From Acidimicrobiia bacterium (GTDB taxonomy: Bacteria; Actinomycetota; Acidimicrobiia; Acidimicrobiales; Bin134): a stretch of DNA of 64,000 bases. Shown piece after piece: positions 44,539 to 53,372 of the stretch. Position 1 is the first letter of the stretch, and every line of letters begins with the position of its first letter. A program made the position numbers and the translations under genes. The notes beneath the pieces are model-generated. The model was given only the letters and a program-made list of their open reading frames with translations, was not told the origin of the DNA and did no database searches. Location of the stretch: contig JAJDUJ010000027.1 in assembly GCA_022826705.1 (NCBI GenBank), forward strand, positions 1-64,000, given 5' to 3'.

Positions 44539-44627
44539 AACTGTGTTCTATCCCCCCAACGCCCTGGCTTGCGGTTCCTTTGTCAAGTAGCCCGCGTCAT
44601 CTCCCGTTGAATTCATAGAGTGCAGGC

Positions 44628-45032
44628 ATGGATGAGGGCGAGATGCGGCGGCGGGTGGGGGAGGCTCGCTCTGGAGTGCTCAGCACTGTGACAGCGGAGG
44701 GCCAGCCTCACGCGGTGCCGTGCTGCTTTTTCCTCAAGGGCGATGTGGTCTATTCGGCGGTGGATGCCAAGCCCAAGTCCACCTTGGCGCTTCGGCGTCT
44801 GGACAATCTGGCTGCCAATCCCGCGGCCTGCTTGATGGTCGACTTCTATGACGACGATTGGTTGAAGCTGTGGTGGGTCCGAGTGGACGGCGCCGCCCGA
44901 GTGCTAGTCGATGGCGACGAGCGTGACCACGCCCTCGACCTGTTGGCTTCCAAATACCCCCAGTACCGAGAGACCCGCCCACCTGGCCCGGTTATCGCCA
45001 TAGACATCACGGCCTGGCGTTCCTGGCCTTAA
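44628..45032 (+). CDS. PPOX-class F420-dependent protein (TIGR03668-like)
   Basis: 134 aa split-barrel flavin/F420-binding protein. The N-terminal RSGVLSTVTAEGQPHAVPCCFFLKGD and the pattern ...AVDAKPKSTLALRRLDNLAANPAACLMVDFY match the short actinobacterial PPOX-class family. Such enzymes use reduced F420 for redox chemistry on small molecules. With the LLM protein near 5 kb it implies that the organism makes F420. The two genes flanking it point away from it or converge with it, so it is likely a single-gene unit. Confidence 0.85.
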   Translation: MDEGEMRRRVGEARSGVLSTVTAEGQPHAVPCCFFLKGDVVYSAVDAKPKSTLALRRLDNLAANPAACLMVDFYDDDWLKLWWVRVDGAARVLVDGDERDHALDLLASKYPQYRETRPPGPVIAIDITAWRSWP

Positions 45033-45047
45033 GCCAAGTCGGTCGGC

Positions 45048-46484
45048 CTATTGAGGTGTTTCAGCCGCCGCGTTGCGGCCGGCTACTCGACCGAAGGCGA
45101 GGGCGTCGCCGATGTGGAAACCGCCGTCTTTGCATCGGCTGTAGGTGGAGCTGACGGTGCCGGCAGCGTAGAGGCGGCCGATGGTCTCGCCGAAGGGGTC
45201 GAGTACTTGGGCCTTCTCGTTGCGGCGGGGGCCGCCGTTGGTCCACCCCAAGAGCGGGGCTGAGGTGAACCCGTAGTACGGGGGTGTGGCCAGAGGTGCC
45301 AGGGTGGCCGCGGGGCGGCCCAGCGGATCGTGCCCGGCGGCGCAGACCTCGTTCCATGAGGCCACCGCCGCCTCCAGCCCATCGGGGTCGATGCCGAGGG
45401 TCTCAGCCAGTTCGGCGGGGGTGTCGGCCTGTTTGATCCACCCCTTCTCGATCTCGGCGGAGTTGTCGGCGCTCCACTCGTACCCCTCCATGAGCAGGTT
45501 CCACCCCACCGGCAGGATCTCCCGAGGGGGCGAGATGGGCCCGGCCTGGCGGGTGGCCTCGTCAAAGATCACGTGTAGCGGTCGGCGCTGGAACAGCTCA
45601 TAGTCGCCGTCGATCAAGCCGTGACCGTGGCCTTGGGGCGGGATCTCGTTGTGGGATCGCCGGCCGTCGTTGCCCACGCAGATGAACCCCATGGAGAAGA
45701 TGAACATCACGTACATCCCCGACTCGAACCCGTCGGCGGCGAAGCCGAGGGCGGCCATCATGTTGTCCATGTGCCACAGGTCGGCGCCCACCTTCTGGGC
45801 CATCTTGATGCCATCGCCGGTGCCCGCTGGCGAGCCCCACACCGGGGAACCGGGAAGCTGCAAGTAGTCGCGCACCATCTCCGGGTTGTTCTCGAAGCCA
45901 CCGGTGGCCAGCACCACGCCCTGGCGGGCGCCCACCCTCAGCGGCTGCCCGCCGGACGTGGCCGCCACGCCGATCACCGCGCCGGCGGCGTCGGCCACCA
46001 GCTCGTTGGCCGGGGTGTCCAACAGCACCTCCACGCCCTTATCTCGCACCGCGGCCGAAAGGGCCTTCCACAGCAACTGCTGGCCCATCTCCCCGTTGAC
46101 CCCCAGGTAGCCGCCGTAGAACTCGGCGCCGGGCATCTCGGGATACTCAGGCTTGTAGTCGGCGTGGACGCCGGGGGTCACCCCCAGGCCCTCCAGCCAC
46201 TCGGTGTTCTTGTAGGTCTCGTCGGCCCATACCTGCACGATCTCCTCGGGCAGCGTGTAGGGGCCGCACAGCGACCGCAGGTAGGTGGCCATCCCGTCGC
46301 GGTCGAGGCTGTTGAACCAGATCCCCCCCGAGATTCGGGTGTTGCCACCCTCGCGCCCCTCGGGCATCTTCTCCAACAAGATGACCGACGCCCCTGCATC
46401 GGCCGCGGCGATGGCCGCCGCGCACCCCGCCGCGCCCATCCCCAGCACTACTACATCAGCTTCTCTGTCCCATCCATTGCTCAT
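45048..46484 (-). CDS. FAD-dependent oxidoreductase (fumarate reductase / ketosteroid dehydrogenase type)
   Basis: 478 aa. The N-terminal dinucleotide motif GMGAAG (15-20) is followed by EKMPEGREGGNTRISGG, and the C-terminal segment GRLYAAGTVSSTYSRCKDGGFHIGDALAFGRVAG closes the FAD site. The layout matches the flavoprotein family containing 3-ketosteroid-delta-1-dehydrogenases and fumarate reductases. Catalytic residues for either could not be assigned. The gene is downstream of an amidohydrolase gene on the same strand, 26 bases away. Confidence 0.87.
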   Translation of the reverse strand: MSNGWDREADVVVLGMGAAGCAAAIAAADAGASVILLEKMPEGREGGNTRISGGIWFNSLDRDGMATYLRSLCGPYTLPEEIVQVWADETYKNTEWLEGLGVTPGVHADYKPEYPEMPGAEFYGGYLGVNGEMGQQLLWKALSAAVRDKGVEVLLDTPANELVADAAGAVIGVAATSGGQPLRVGARQGVVLATGGFENNPEMVRDYLQLPGSPVWGSPAGTGDGIKMAQKVGADLWHMDNMMAALGFAADGFESGMYVMFIFSMGFICVGNDGRRSHNEIPPQGHGHGLIDGDYELFQRRPLHVIFDEATRQAGPISPPREILPVGWNLLMEGYEWSADNSAEIEKGWIKQADTPAELAETLGIDPDGLEAAVASWNEVCAAGHDPLGRPAATLAPLATPPYYGFTSAPLLGWTNGGPRRNEKAQVLDPFGETIGRLYAAGTVSSTYSRCKDGGFHIGDALAFGRVAGRNAAAETPQ

Positions 46485-46510
46485 GGCCGGGAATGTAGTG
46501 GGTCGACTGC

Positions 46511-47653
46511 TTAGGCAGGCACTTCCACTCGGTACAGTTTTTCGGCGTTGCCCCAGAGGAGCTGGTGGCGCTCTTCAGGGGAGAAGTGTCCGAGGCTGGC
46601 GGCGATCTTCTCCTCCACGTTGTCGTAGAGGCAGGTTGGGTGGGGGAAGTCGGTCTCGAACAGCACGTTGTCGAGCGGAATCCGGCCACCGAGCAAGTCC
46701 TGGGGGGCGGACTCCTCGAACCAGAACGTGGTGTACACCTGTCCGGTGAAGTACTCGCTGGGCAGCCGGTCGAACTCGGGCCGGTCATTCATGCCGCCGC
46801 CTTCGACAAACTGGTTGTCCACCGCTTCGAGCATGAAGGGCAGCCATCCGATGCCCGACTCCACCGACACCACCTTCAGCTTGGGGTAGCGGGGGAGGAC
46901 ACCCGACAGCAGCAGGTCGCACACCTGGATGCCGTTCTTGGTGAACAGATCCACAGATTGCAGGGCGTAGGCCTCGGCGAAACCTCGCTGCTCTACCCGG
47001 TTGTGGTCCCAGTTGAACTCGCCGCTGCCGATGTGGAACGACACCACCATGTCGCAGTCGCACACCGCCGACCAGAATGGATCCCAGTGGGGCTCGCCCA
47101 GATAGGGCAGGCCGAACACCTGGGGCTCGCCGGTGAAGTTCACCGACCGGTAGCCCATTGCCGCGCACCGCTGCACTTCGGCAACCGCATTGTCCACGTC
47201 CCAGAACGGGGTGGCCATCGACGGGATGAGCCGCCGGTCATCAGCGCTGCACCATTCGGAGAGGAAGTCGTTGTAGGCCCGGACGCACTCGTACTTCAGC
47301 TCGGCGTCGTCGATGGACAAGAACTTCTGGGCGCCGAACCCGCCGACATTGGGATACAGCACCTCGGCCCACACCCCTCGCTGGTCCATCAGCTCGAGGC
47401 GGGCCTGGGCGTCGAAGGCCGCCGGGTGTACCTCGTCGTAGCCGGCGGGCGAGTCGGGCATCGGCTTCGACCAGCCGGCGGGGGCCGTCGGACCCACCGC
47501 ACCGACCCGGTCGTCGCCCAGCAGCCATATCTGGCGGCCGTCGATCACCTCGACTCTGGGAACGTGGTCGCGGTGGCGGGCAGCCACTCGGCTGGTCCAG
47601 GTGTCGGCCGGCTCGGTGATATGGGTGTCGACGTCGATGATCGAATAAGCCAT
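46511..47653 (-). CDS. Amidohydrolase family protein (ACMSD-like)
   Basis: 380 aa TIM-barrel hydrolase/decarboxylase. The N-terminal DVDTHITEP carries the first metal-binding pair; a later VSFHIGSGEF supplies a metal-binding His, and VESGIGWLPF lies near the fourth strand. DNVLFETDFPHPTCLYDN near the end holds the catalytic Asp. These are the marks of the amidohydrolase-2 family that includes decarboxylases. I used ATG 47653 with GGGGC upstream; the longer frame from 47713 adds residues lacking similarity and reaches toward glnS. Confidence 0.88.
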   Translation of the reverse strand: MAYSIIDVDTHITEPADTWTSRVAARHRDHVPRVEVIDGRQIWLLGDDRVGAVGPTAPAGWSKPMPDSPAGYDEVHPAAFDAQARLELMDQRGVWAEVLYPNVGGFGAQKFLSIDDAELKYECVRAYNDFLSEWCSADDRRLIPSMATPFWDVDNAVAEVQRCAAMGYRSVNFTGEPQVFGLPYLGEPHWDPFWSAVCDCDMVVSFHIGSGEFNWDHNRVEQRGFAEAYALQSVDLFTKNGIQVCDLLLSGVLPRYPKLKVVSVESGIGWLPFMLEAVDNQFVEGGGMNDRPEFDRLPSEYFTGQVYTTFWFEESAPQDLLGGRIPLDNVLFETDFPHPTCLYDNVEEKIAASLGHFSPEERHQLLWGNAEKLYRVEVPA

Positions 47654-47724
47654 GCCCCAGTTTCGCGCCAACCGAGCGCATAATGCGTTGCCGGTCAATC
47701 GAAATTCAGTCAAGGATGGTGGAT

Positions 47725-49428
47725 ATGAGCAATGCCGGGAACCCGGGAGGAGATGAGCCCGGCGAGCGCAGCGACTTCATCCGCAGCCTGATCCGCCAGG
47801 ACATCGCCGATGGCATCTATGGCGGCCGGGTGCAGACCCGGTTTCCTCCCGAGCCCAACGGCTATCTCCATATCGGCCACGCCAAGTCGATCTGCTTGAA
47901 CTTCGACTTGGCCGCCGAGTTCGGCGGCACCTGCAACCTGCGGTTCGACGACACCAACCCCGAGACCGAGCGGGCCGACTTCGTGGCCGCCATCGAAGAG
48001 GACATCGCCTGGCTCGGCTACCAGTCCGACCGGGGCACCCTGTACGCCTCCGACTACTTTGAGCAGCTCTACCTGTGGGCCGAAGACCTGATCGGGGCCG
48101 GGCTGGCCTACGTGGACGACCAGGATGCCGACGCCATCTCCGAGAGCCGGGGCAGCTTCACCGAGCCGGGCACCGACAGCCCGTGGCGCGACCGCACCCC
48201 CGAGGAGAACTTCAACCTGTTCCGGCGAATGCGGGCGGGCGAGTTCGCCGACGGCGAGCGGGTGCTGCGGGCCAGAATCGACATGGCCCACGAGAACATG
48301 CTCATGCGCGACCCGGTGTTGTATCGGATCCGCCACGCGAGCCACCACCGCACCGGGGACCAATGGTGCATCTACCCCACCTACGACTGGGCCCACGGCC
48401 AGAGCGATGCAGTGGAAGGCGTGACCAACTCCATCTGCACTCTGGAATTCGACGCCCACCGACCGCTGTACGACTGGTTCTTGGACCACCTCGATCTGCC
48501 CGGCGACCGCCCCCGCCAAACCGAGTTCGCCCGTTTGAATGTCACCCACGCCGTGTTGTCCAAGCGCCGTCTCTCGCAGTTGGTGGACGAAGGCCATGTA
48601 GACGGGTGGGACGACCCCCGCATGCCCACCTTGCAGGGTCTTCGCCGCCGGGGCTTCCCGCCCCAGGCCATCCGGGAGTTCTGTCGCCACATCGGCGTGG
48701 CCCGGGTGGACGGCACCGTGGAAGTGGAGTTGCTGGAGTCGTTCGTCCGTCGGGAGTTGAACGCCACCGCGCTGCGCCGGATGGCGGTGCTCAACCCGCT
48801 GCGCCTGGTGATCGAGAACTATCCCGAGGGCCAAGTGGAGATGCGGGAGGCGGGCAACAATCCAGAGGATCCTTCCGCGGGGGCCCGGCAGGTGCCGTTC
48901 TCGGGGGAGCTCTACATCGAGCAAGACGACTTCATGCTCGATCCGCCCCCCAAGTTCTATCGGCTGGCTCCAGGCCGAGAGGTTCGGCTGCGGTCGGGCT
49001 ACTTCGTGACCTGCACCGGGGTGGACAGCGACGCCGACGGCAACGTGACCGAGGTGCGCTGCACCTACGACCCCGCCACCGGCTCAGGCCAGGCCCCCGA
49101 CGGCCGCAAGGTGAAGGCCACCATTCACTGGGTGTCGGCCGCCCACGCCCTTGAAGGCCGGGCCGTGCTCTACGAGCGCCTGTTCACCGACCCCCACCCC
49201 GGCGCTGAAGGCGCCGACCCCATGGACTCGCTCGACCCCGACTCGGCCCAGCTCATAGAAGGCGCCCGCTTCGAGCCCACTATGGCCGACATCGCCCCCG
49301 GCCAAGTAGTCCAGTTCGAGCGCCTCGGCTACTTCGCCCGAGACCCCGAAACCCCCGACCTATTCCACCGCACCGTTGGCCTAAGAGACGAATGGGCCCG
49401 CATCCAAAAGCGCCAGAGGGGCAAGTAG
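47725..49428 (+). CDS. glnS: Glutaminyl-tRNA synthetase
   Basis: 567 aa class Ib synthetase. The HIGH motif is in PEPNGYLHIGHAKS (His49-His52); the KMSKS-like loop is VLSKRRL. FDDTNPE and the C-terminal pair of anticodon-binding beta-barrels distinguish GlnRS from GluRS. ATG 47725 is chosen because AAGGA lies eight bases upstream. Most actinobacteria make Gln-tRNA with GatCAB and lack GlnRS, so this gene is probably an old horizontal acquisition. It converges with the SDR gene across a small hairpin. Confidence 0.95.
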   Translation: MSNAGNPGGDEPGERSDFIRSLIRQDIADGIYGGRVQTRFPPEPNGYLHIGHAKSICLNFDLAAEFGGTCNLRFDDTNPETERADFVAAIEEDIAWLGYQSDRGTLYASDYFEQLYLWAEDLIGAGLAYVDDQDADAISESRGSFTEPGTDSPWRDRTPEENFNLFRRMRAGEFADGERVLRARIDMAHENMLMRDPVLYRIRHASHHRTGDQWCIYPTYDWAHGQSDAVEGVTNSICTLEFDAHRPLYDWFLDHLDLPGDRPRQTEFARLNVTHAVLSKRRLSQLVDEGHVDGWDDPRMPTLQGLRRRGFPPQAIREFCRHIGVARVDGTVEVELLESFVRRELNATALRRMAVLNPLRLVIENYPEGQVEMREAGNNPEDPSAGARQVPFSGELYIEQDDFMLDPPPKFYRLAPGREVRLRSGYFVTCTGVDSDADGNVTEVRCTYDPATGSGQAPDGRKVKATIHWVSAAHALEGRAVLYERLFTDPHPGAEGADPMDSLDPDSAQLIEGARFEPTMADIAPGQVVQFERLGYFARDPETPDLFHRTVGLRDEWARIQKRQRGK

Positions 49429-49437
49429 GAGTTTGAG

Positions 49438-49449
49438 GCCCGAAAGGGC
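49438..49449. terminator. Short bidirectional hairpin between glnS and the SDR gene
   Basis: GCCC-GAAA-GGGC forms a 4-bp stem with a stable GNRA tetraloop in the 26-base convergent gap. There is no T tract on either side, so it may only assist termination. Confidence 0.35.
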
Positions 49450-49454
49450 GGCGA

Positions 49455-50252
49455 TCAATCGCCGACGGGCCAGCGTTCGGCGGTGGTGTTGACGGCAGGC
49501 CAGGCGTCGGCGTTGAGGGCGGCGTCGCTGCCTCCGTCCATGAACACAACCGAGCCGCAGAAGAAGCTGGCGTCGGGCGACAGCAGGAACGCCAGCAGGT
49601 TGGCCACCTCGGCGGGGCGGCCGGGGCGGTTCTGGGGGATGGGGTATACGTCGCCCAGGTTCATGATCATGTCGAGGTTGTCGGCCACCAGCGGGGTGTC
49701 GATGAGGCCGGGGGCCACCGCGTTGAGCCGGATGCCCGATCCGATCCAGTCGGCGCCGATGGCGGTGCGGCGGGTCCAGCGGGCCAAGGCCAGCTTGCTG
49801 GTGGCGTAGGCCGTGCCCGGATCGGCACCGGCCAACTCCCGGGCCTGTTCCTCGTCGTCGTTGAGGCAGGCCTCCACCAGGCCTTCGGGTAGGGAGACCA
49901 GCGTGGTGCTGGAATTGGAGCTGATGGCGATGGCCGAGGAGTCGGTGCCTTGGGCCAACAACGGGCGCAGCCCCTCAACGGTGGCCACCGCTCCGAAGTA
50001 GTTGATCGACACCACCTGCTGCGGGTCGGGGCCGGTGATCCCCGCGCCTGCTACGAGGCCGTCGATGCGGCCTCCGCTGGCGGCGGCCACCGCGCCGATC
50101 ATCTCGGTGCGGCCCTCAGGAGTGGACAAATCGGCAATGACCTCGGCGTCGCGGATGTCCACTCCGATCACCTCATGGCCGTCTCGGCTGAGCCGCTCCC
50201 TAGTGGCCTGGCCGATGCCGCCTGCTGATCCGGTGATGACGATCGTTCCCAT
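49455..50252 (-). CDS. Short-chain dehydrogenase/reductase
   Basis: 265 aa classical SDR. The cofactor motif is TGSAGGIG (7-14) and the catalytic Tyr-Lys lie in AYATSKLALARW; the preceding Ser is in the AISSNSST region. The acidic VDIRD after strand 2 suggests NAD(H) preference. It resembles 3-alpha-hydroxysteroid dehydrogenase-type SDRs. It lies downstream of an enoyl-CoA hydratase on the same strand, 15 bases away, so beta-oxidation-like metabolism is plausible. Confidence 0.9.
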   Translation of the reverse strand: MGTIVITGSAGGIGQATRERLSRDGHEVIGVDIRDAEVIADLSTPEGRTEMIGAVAAASGGRIDGLVAGAGITGPDPQQVVSINYFGAVATVEGLRPLLAQGTDSSAIAISSNSSTTLVSLPEGLVEACLNDDEEQARELAGADPGTAYATSKLALARWTRRTAIGADWIGSGIRLNAVAPGLIDTPLVADNLDMIMNLGDVYPIPQNRPGRPAEVANLLAFLLSPDASFFCGSVVFMDGGSDAALNADAWPAVNTTAERWPVGD

Positions 50253-50267
50253 AGGTACTTATCTACC

Positions 50268-51071
50268 CTAAATCGGGTCCAGGGGTTCCCATTGGGGCTC
50301 GCGTTTTTCGGCGAAGGCGGCGGGGCCTTCCACTTGGTCGGGGTGGCCCCAGATGCCGGTCATGTGGAAGGCGCCGGTCTTGCTGGCCTCGGTCAGGCCG
50401 TGCTCCATTGCGTCCCACAGGGCTTTCTTGGTGGCGGCCATGGCCGAGGGGGAGTTGCGGGCGATGGATTCGGCGATCTCGCCGGCTCGCTCCCGCAGGC
50501 GCTCGGGCGGATCGACGATCTCGCTGATCATGCCCAGCTCGTATGCCCGCTGGGGCCCCATCCGCTCGTGAGCGCCCATAAGGGCCATGCGCATAACCGT
50601 CTCGGCGGGCATCTTTTTCAACAGTGCGATGGCCTCCAGCGCCACTACTTGGCCCACCGACACGTGGGGGTCGAAGAACTGGGCGTCGGAGGCCGCGATC
50701 ACGATGTCGGCATCGGCCACCCAGTGGAAGCCGCCTCCGCAGCAGATGCCGTTGACCGCGGTGATCACCGGCTTGCGCACTTTCTGGTGCCACGAGGTGA
50801 AGTGCAGGTCGAAGTTCTCCACCGATTCCCGGTAGCGCTCCATGCCCTGTCCGTCGGTGGCCAGCTCCATCACATCCACCCCGGTCTGGAAGGCCCGCCC
50901 CTCCCCGGTGTGGACGATCACCCGCACCTCGGGGTCTCGATCCAGCTCCAGCCACGCCTCGGCGAACTCCTCTCGCATCTGGGAGTTCATGGCATTGAGC
51001 TGGTCGGGACGGTTGTTGATCAGCCATCCCACCCGGCCCCTGCGCTCCACGATCAGCGTCTCGTAGCCCAT
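50268..51071 (-). CDS. Enoyl-CoA hydratase/isomerase family (first copy)
   Basis: 267 aa crotonase-fold protein. The oxyanion-hole segments are GRAFQTGVDVMEL and NGICCGGGFHWVADADIVIA; the catalytic glutamates of classical hydratases are not evident (region LEAIALLKKMPAE), so an atypical activity is possible. I chose ATG 51071 because family similarity (GYETLIVERRGRVGWL) starts there; ATG codons at 51125 and 51128 are alternatives. The frame continuing to 51665 is a shadow of the opposite-strand DM13 gene. Confidence 0.86.
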   Translation of the reverse strand: MGYETLIVERRGRVGWLINNRPDQLNAMNSQMREEFAEAWLELDRDPEVRVIVHTGEGRAFQTGVDVMELATDGQGMERYRESVENFDLHFTSWHQKVRKPVITAVNGICCGGGFHWVADADIVIAASDAQFFDPHVSVGQVVALEAIALLKKMPAETVMRMALMGAHERMGPQRAYELGMISEIVDPPERLRERAGEIAESIARNSPSAMAATKKALWDAMEHGLTEASKTGAFHMTGIWGHPDQVEGPAAFAEKREPQWEPLDPI

Positions 51072-51164
51072 CTCGCCAGTTTGTCGCGGTACTCCCACCG
51101 ATGCCCCGTCGTTGGGAATGGCCATCATCTGTGATTTTGGATTTCTCCCCGTACATTGAGTGGT

Positions 51165-51965
51165 ATGAAACGGCTGATATCCCGCTTGTGGGGCTGGTTG
51201 AAGGCACTGTCGACCCGAGCCAAGGTGCTCATCGCCGTGGTGTTGGCCACCCTGCTGGGCGTGTTGATCTGGTTGGTGTTCTTCTGGTTCGCCTTCCAGA
51301 CATATTTCATCGACGACAAAGTTGATGAGGCTGGCCCGGTGTTCGACAGCGGCGCGGTGGCTGGAACCCCGGCTGATGAGCCAGCCGGACCCGAACCCAC
51401 GACGGGCGATCCCGGTACACCGGCTGCGGTGCCAACTACTGAGGCGCCTGACGCGCCGGCCCCGGCACCCGAGACCGATTCCGCTGCCCCGGCTCCGGCT
51501 ACGGGACCCATGCCCGGCGACGAGCTGTCGGAAGAACTGATTGCCGAGATGGACGAAGCCATGGATGAGCTGGGCATGCCGGAGGAGATGCCAGTCGAAG
51601 AGACCATGCCGGAAATGCCGCAGGTAGTGGTGGAGGCATCGGGCGAGTTCATCAGCCGCAGCCACCCCACGCAGGGACGGGTAGACGTGCTGGGCGACGG
51701 CACCGGCCAGCGGTTCCTGAGGTTCGAGGACTTCAGGACTGACAACGGCCCCGACCTCAACGTCTACCTGAGCGCGGCTCCCCCCGATGCTCCCGTCGGC
51801 CAGTTCACCGACGTGTATGTCGACCTCGGCGATCTCAAGGGGAACGTGGGCTCGCAGAACTACGAGATCCCCCGCGACCTCGACCTCGACGTCTACTCCA
51901 CAGTGGTGATCTGGTGCGTGAGGTTCTCGGTGGTGTTCGGTGCTGCCGAGCTAGTAACTGGCTGA
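51165..51965 (+). CDS. Membrane-anchored DM13-domain protein
   Basis: 266 aa. One membrane helix near 20-45 (VLIAVVLATLLGVLIWLVFFWFAF), a Pro/Ala/Glu-rich linker of about 70 residues, then a DM13 domain from about residue 160: GEFISRSHPTQGRVDVLGDG, FEDFRTDNGPDLNVYLS and IPRDLDLDVYSTVVIWCVRFSVVF. DM13 is a beta-sandwich found in electron-transfer and surface proteins, with a conserved cysteine here present in IWCVRF. ATG 51165 is used; a TTG nine bases earlier is less likely. Divergent from the hydratase. Confidence 0.88.
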   Translation: MKRLISRLWGWLKALSTRAKVLIAVVLATLLGVLIWLVFFWFAFQTYFIDDKVDEAGPVFDSGAVAGTPADEPAGPEPTTGDPGTPAAVPTTEAPDAPAPAPETDSAAPAPATGPMPGDELSEELIAEMDEAMDELGMPEEMPVEETMPEMPQVVVEASGEFISRSHPTQGRVDVLGDGTGQRFLRFEDFRTDNGPDLNVYLSAAPPDAPVGQFTDVYVDLGDLKGNVGSQNYEIPRDLDLDVYSTVVIWCVRFSVVFGAAELVTG

Positions 51966-51981
51966 TTAGTCTGGGTTGGGC

Positions 51982-52791
51982 ATGAAGCCCTACCCGTCAC
52001 CGCCCGAAGGGCTGCAAGTGGTCTTGGCTCCGCCGGTACTGACCTTGACCCTTGATCGTCCTCATCGCCGCAACGCGTTGACCGACGACATTGTTCTGGC
52101 CCTCATTGACACTCTGGAAGCGGCCAGCGCCGACGAGGAGATCAGGGCAATTTTCTTGAACGCGGCGGGCGACAACTTTTGCAGCGGCTTCGACTTGGCG
52201 GAACGGGCTGGCGACGGTTCTCGCCCCCGACCGGGCAGCATTTCCCGGCGTATGCCTTATCTGGTGAATCGGCTTATCCCGGTGATGCTGGAGGTGCAGG
52301 TCCCCATCGTCAGCGCGGTCCGGGGATGGGCGGTTGGGTTGGGCTTTAGCCTGGTGCTGGCATCCGACTTTGCGGTGGTCTCCGATGATGCCCGGTTGCG
52401 GGCTCCCTTCACGTCGATGGGCATCACCCCCGATAGCGGAACGTCGTGGTTGCTGCCTCGCCTGGCCGGTGTAGCCCGGGCCAAGCAAATGCTCATACTG
52501 GGCGAGGAGGCGTCTGGGGCCGAGGCCGCCGATTGGGGACTGATATACCGAGCAGTGCCTGATGACCGAGTCGATGCCGAAGCTGCCGATGTGGTCGACC
52601 GGTTGGCCTCCTCGGCCTCCGTTGCCGTCGGACTGACTAAGGCACTCATCCAGCGGGGTAGAGAGCGCAGCTTGGAGGCCCATATGAGCGAAGAGGCGTT
52701 TGCCATGGAGTTGTCGTCGCGCTCAGCCGACTTCCGAGAGTGGGCCGAATCCCGCCGACAGGGCCGTTCTCCCGACTTCACCGGTCGATAG
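51982..52791 (+). CDS. Enoyl-CoA hydratase/isomerase family (second copy)
   Basis: 269 aa crotonase-fold protein. The start VVLAPPVLTLTLDRPHRRNAL, the oxyanion segment GDNFCSGFDLAE and AVRGWAVGLGFSLVLASDFAVVSDDARLRAPFTSMGITPDSG are family marks. The usual hydratase glutamates are again not obvious (Thr-Pro-Asp-Ser-Gly in the second site), as in isomerase-like or unassigned members. It follows the DM13 gene by 16 bases and precedes the selenoprotein operon. Confidence 0.88.
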   Translation: MKPYPSPPEGLQVVLAPPVLTLTLDRPHRRNALTDDIVLALIDTLEAASADEEIRAIFLNAAGDNFCSGFDLAERAGDGSRPRPGSISRRMPYLVNRLIPVMLEVQVPIVSAVRGWAVGLGFSLVLASDFAVVSDDARLRAPFTSMGITPDSGTSWLLPRLAGVARAKQMLILGEEASGAEAADWGLIYRAVPDDRVDAEAADVVDRLASSASVAVGLTKALIQRGRERSLEAHMSEEAFAMELSSRSADFREWAESRRQGRSPDFTGR

Positions 52792-52838
52792 CGACTACTC
52801 ACACCGGTCTCAGCTCTACCGGCCGGTAGTCTGCTCCC

Positions 52839-53372
52839 ATGTTGGTAATGGATCCGACGGCTGCTCCGCCGCTGATTGACCCTGATCGGGGCCCCGATGC
52901 CGGTCCGCTGACCGGCAAGCGGGTGGGCATCCGCTACGACCTCACCTGGCGCTCGTTCCTGTGGACCACCGACGAGTGGACCCGCAAGCTGGAGGCGGCC
53001 GGGGCCGAGGTGGTGCCGTGGTGCTCGGAGTCCCGCCAGGACGTGAAGCTTGAGGACGCAGTGCTTGAGGAGTTGGACGGCTTCGCCACCGACGTCGACA
53101 TCGCCATCGTCGGCTTGGGCAATTGAGGCAGCTGCACGTCCTGGACCGTCCACGACGCAGTTGCTGTGGCGGCCCAGGGCAAGACGGCGGTCGCCGTCGT
53201 AACCGAGGAGTTCGTGCCGCTGGCCGAGATCATGGCCCGCAACATGGAGCGGCCGGGCCTGCGGCTGTGCGTACTGCCCTATCCGCTGGACACCCGTCCC
53301 GAGCCGGAGGTGCGCCAGATTGCCCACGACTTCTGGCCAACGTTGCTGGACTCGCTGGGAGTGCCGTCGTAG
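52839..53372 (+). CDS. UGSC-type selenoprotein (in-frame TGA read as selenocysteine)
   Basis: 177 aa if TGA 53124-53126 is read as selenocysteine (residue 96). The two halves lie in the same frame: the first ends DVDIAIVGLGN, then U-G-S-C-T-S-W-T, and the second continues KTAVAVVTEEFVPLAEIMA and ends WPTLLDSLGVPS. The tetrapeptide Sec-Gly-Ser-Cys is the signature for which UGSC-family (seleno)proteins are named, and a UxxC pair is a redox motif. A hairpin directly after the TGA resembles a bacterial SECIS. The next gene begins at the base after the TAG, so this is an intact operon member, not a pseudogene. Confidence 0.85.
53127..53166 (+). promoter_or_regulatory. bSECIS-like stem-loop for selenocysteine insertion
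   Basis: Immediately after the TGA, an imperfect stem can form: CAGC (53129-32 region) with GCTG (53163-66), TGC with GCA, GTC with GAC, and an apical TGGA/TCCA (53142-45 and 53149-52) closing a CCG loop at 53146-53148. The apical loop lies about 20 bases beyond the TGA, within the range seen for bacterial SECIS elements, and it contains a G. All pairing was done by eye. It would recruit SelB with Sec-tRNA. Confidence 0.65.

Noticed and set aside
51072..51665. Longer enoyl-CoA hydratase frame
   Set aside because: The added segment is antisense to the DM13 gene and shows low-complexity Gly/Ser/Arg sequence, not a domain.
53124..53126. TGA taken as a nonsense mutation making a pseudogene
   Set aside because: Frame, coding character and operon spacing continue past it, and it is followed by the UGSC motif and a hairpin, so selenocysteine is the better reading.
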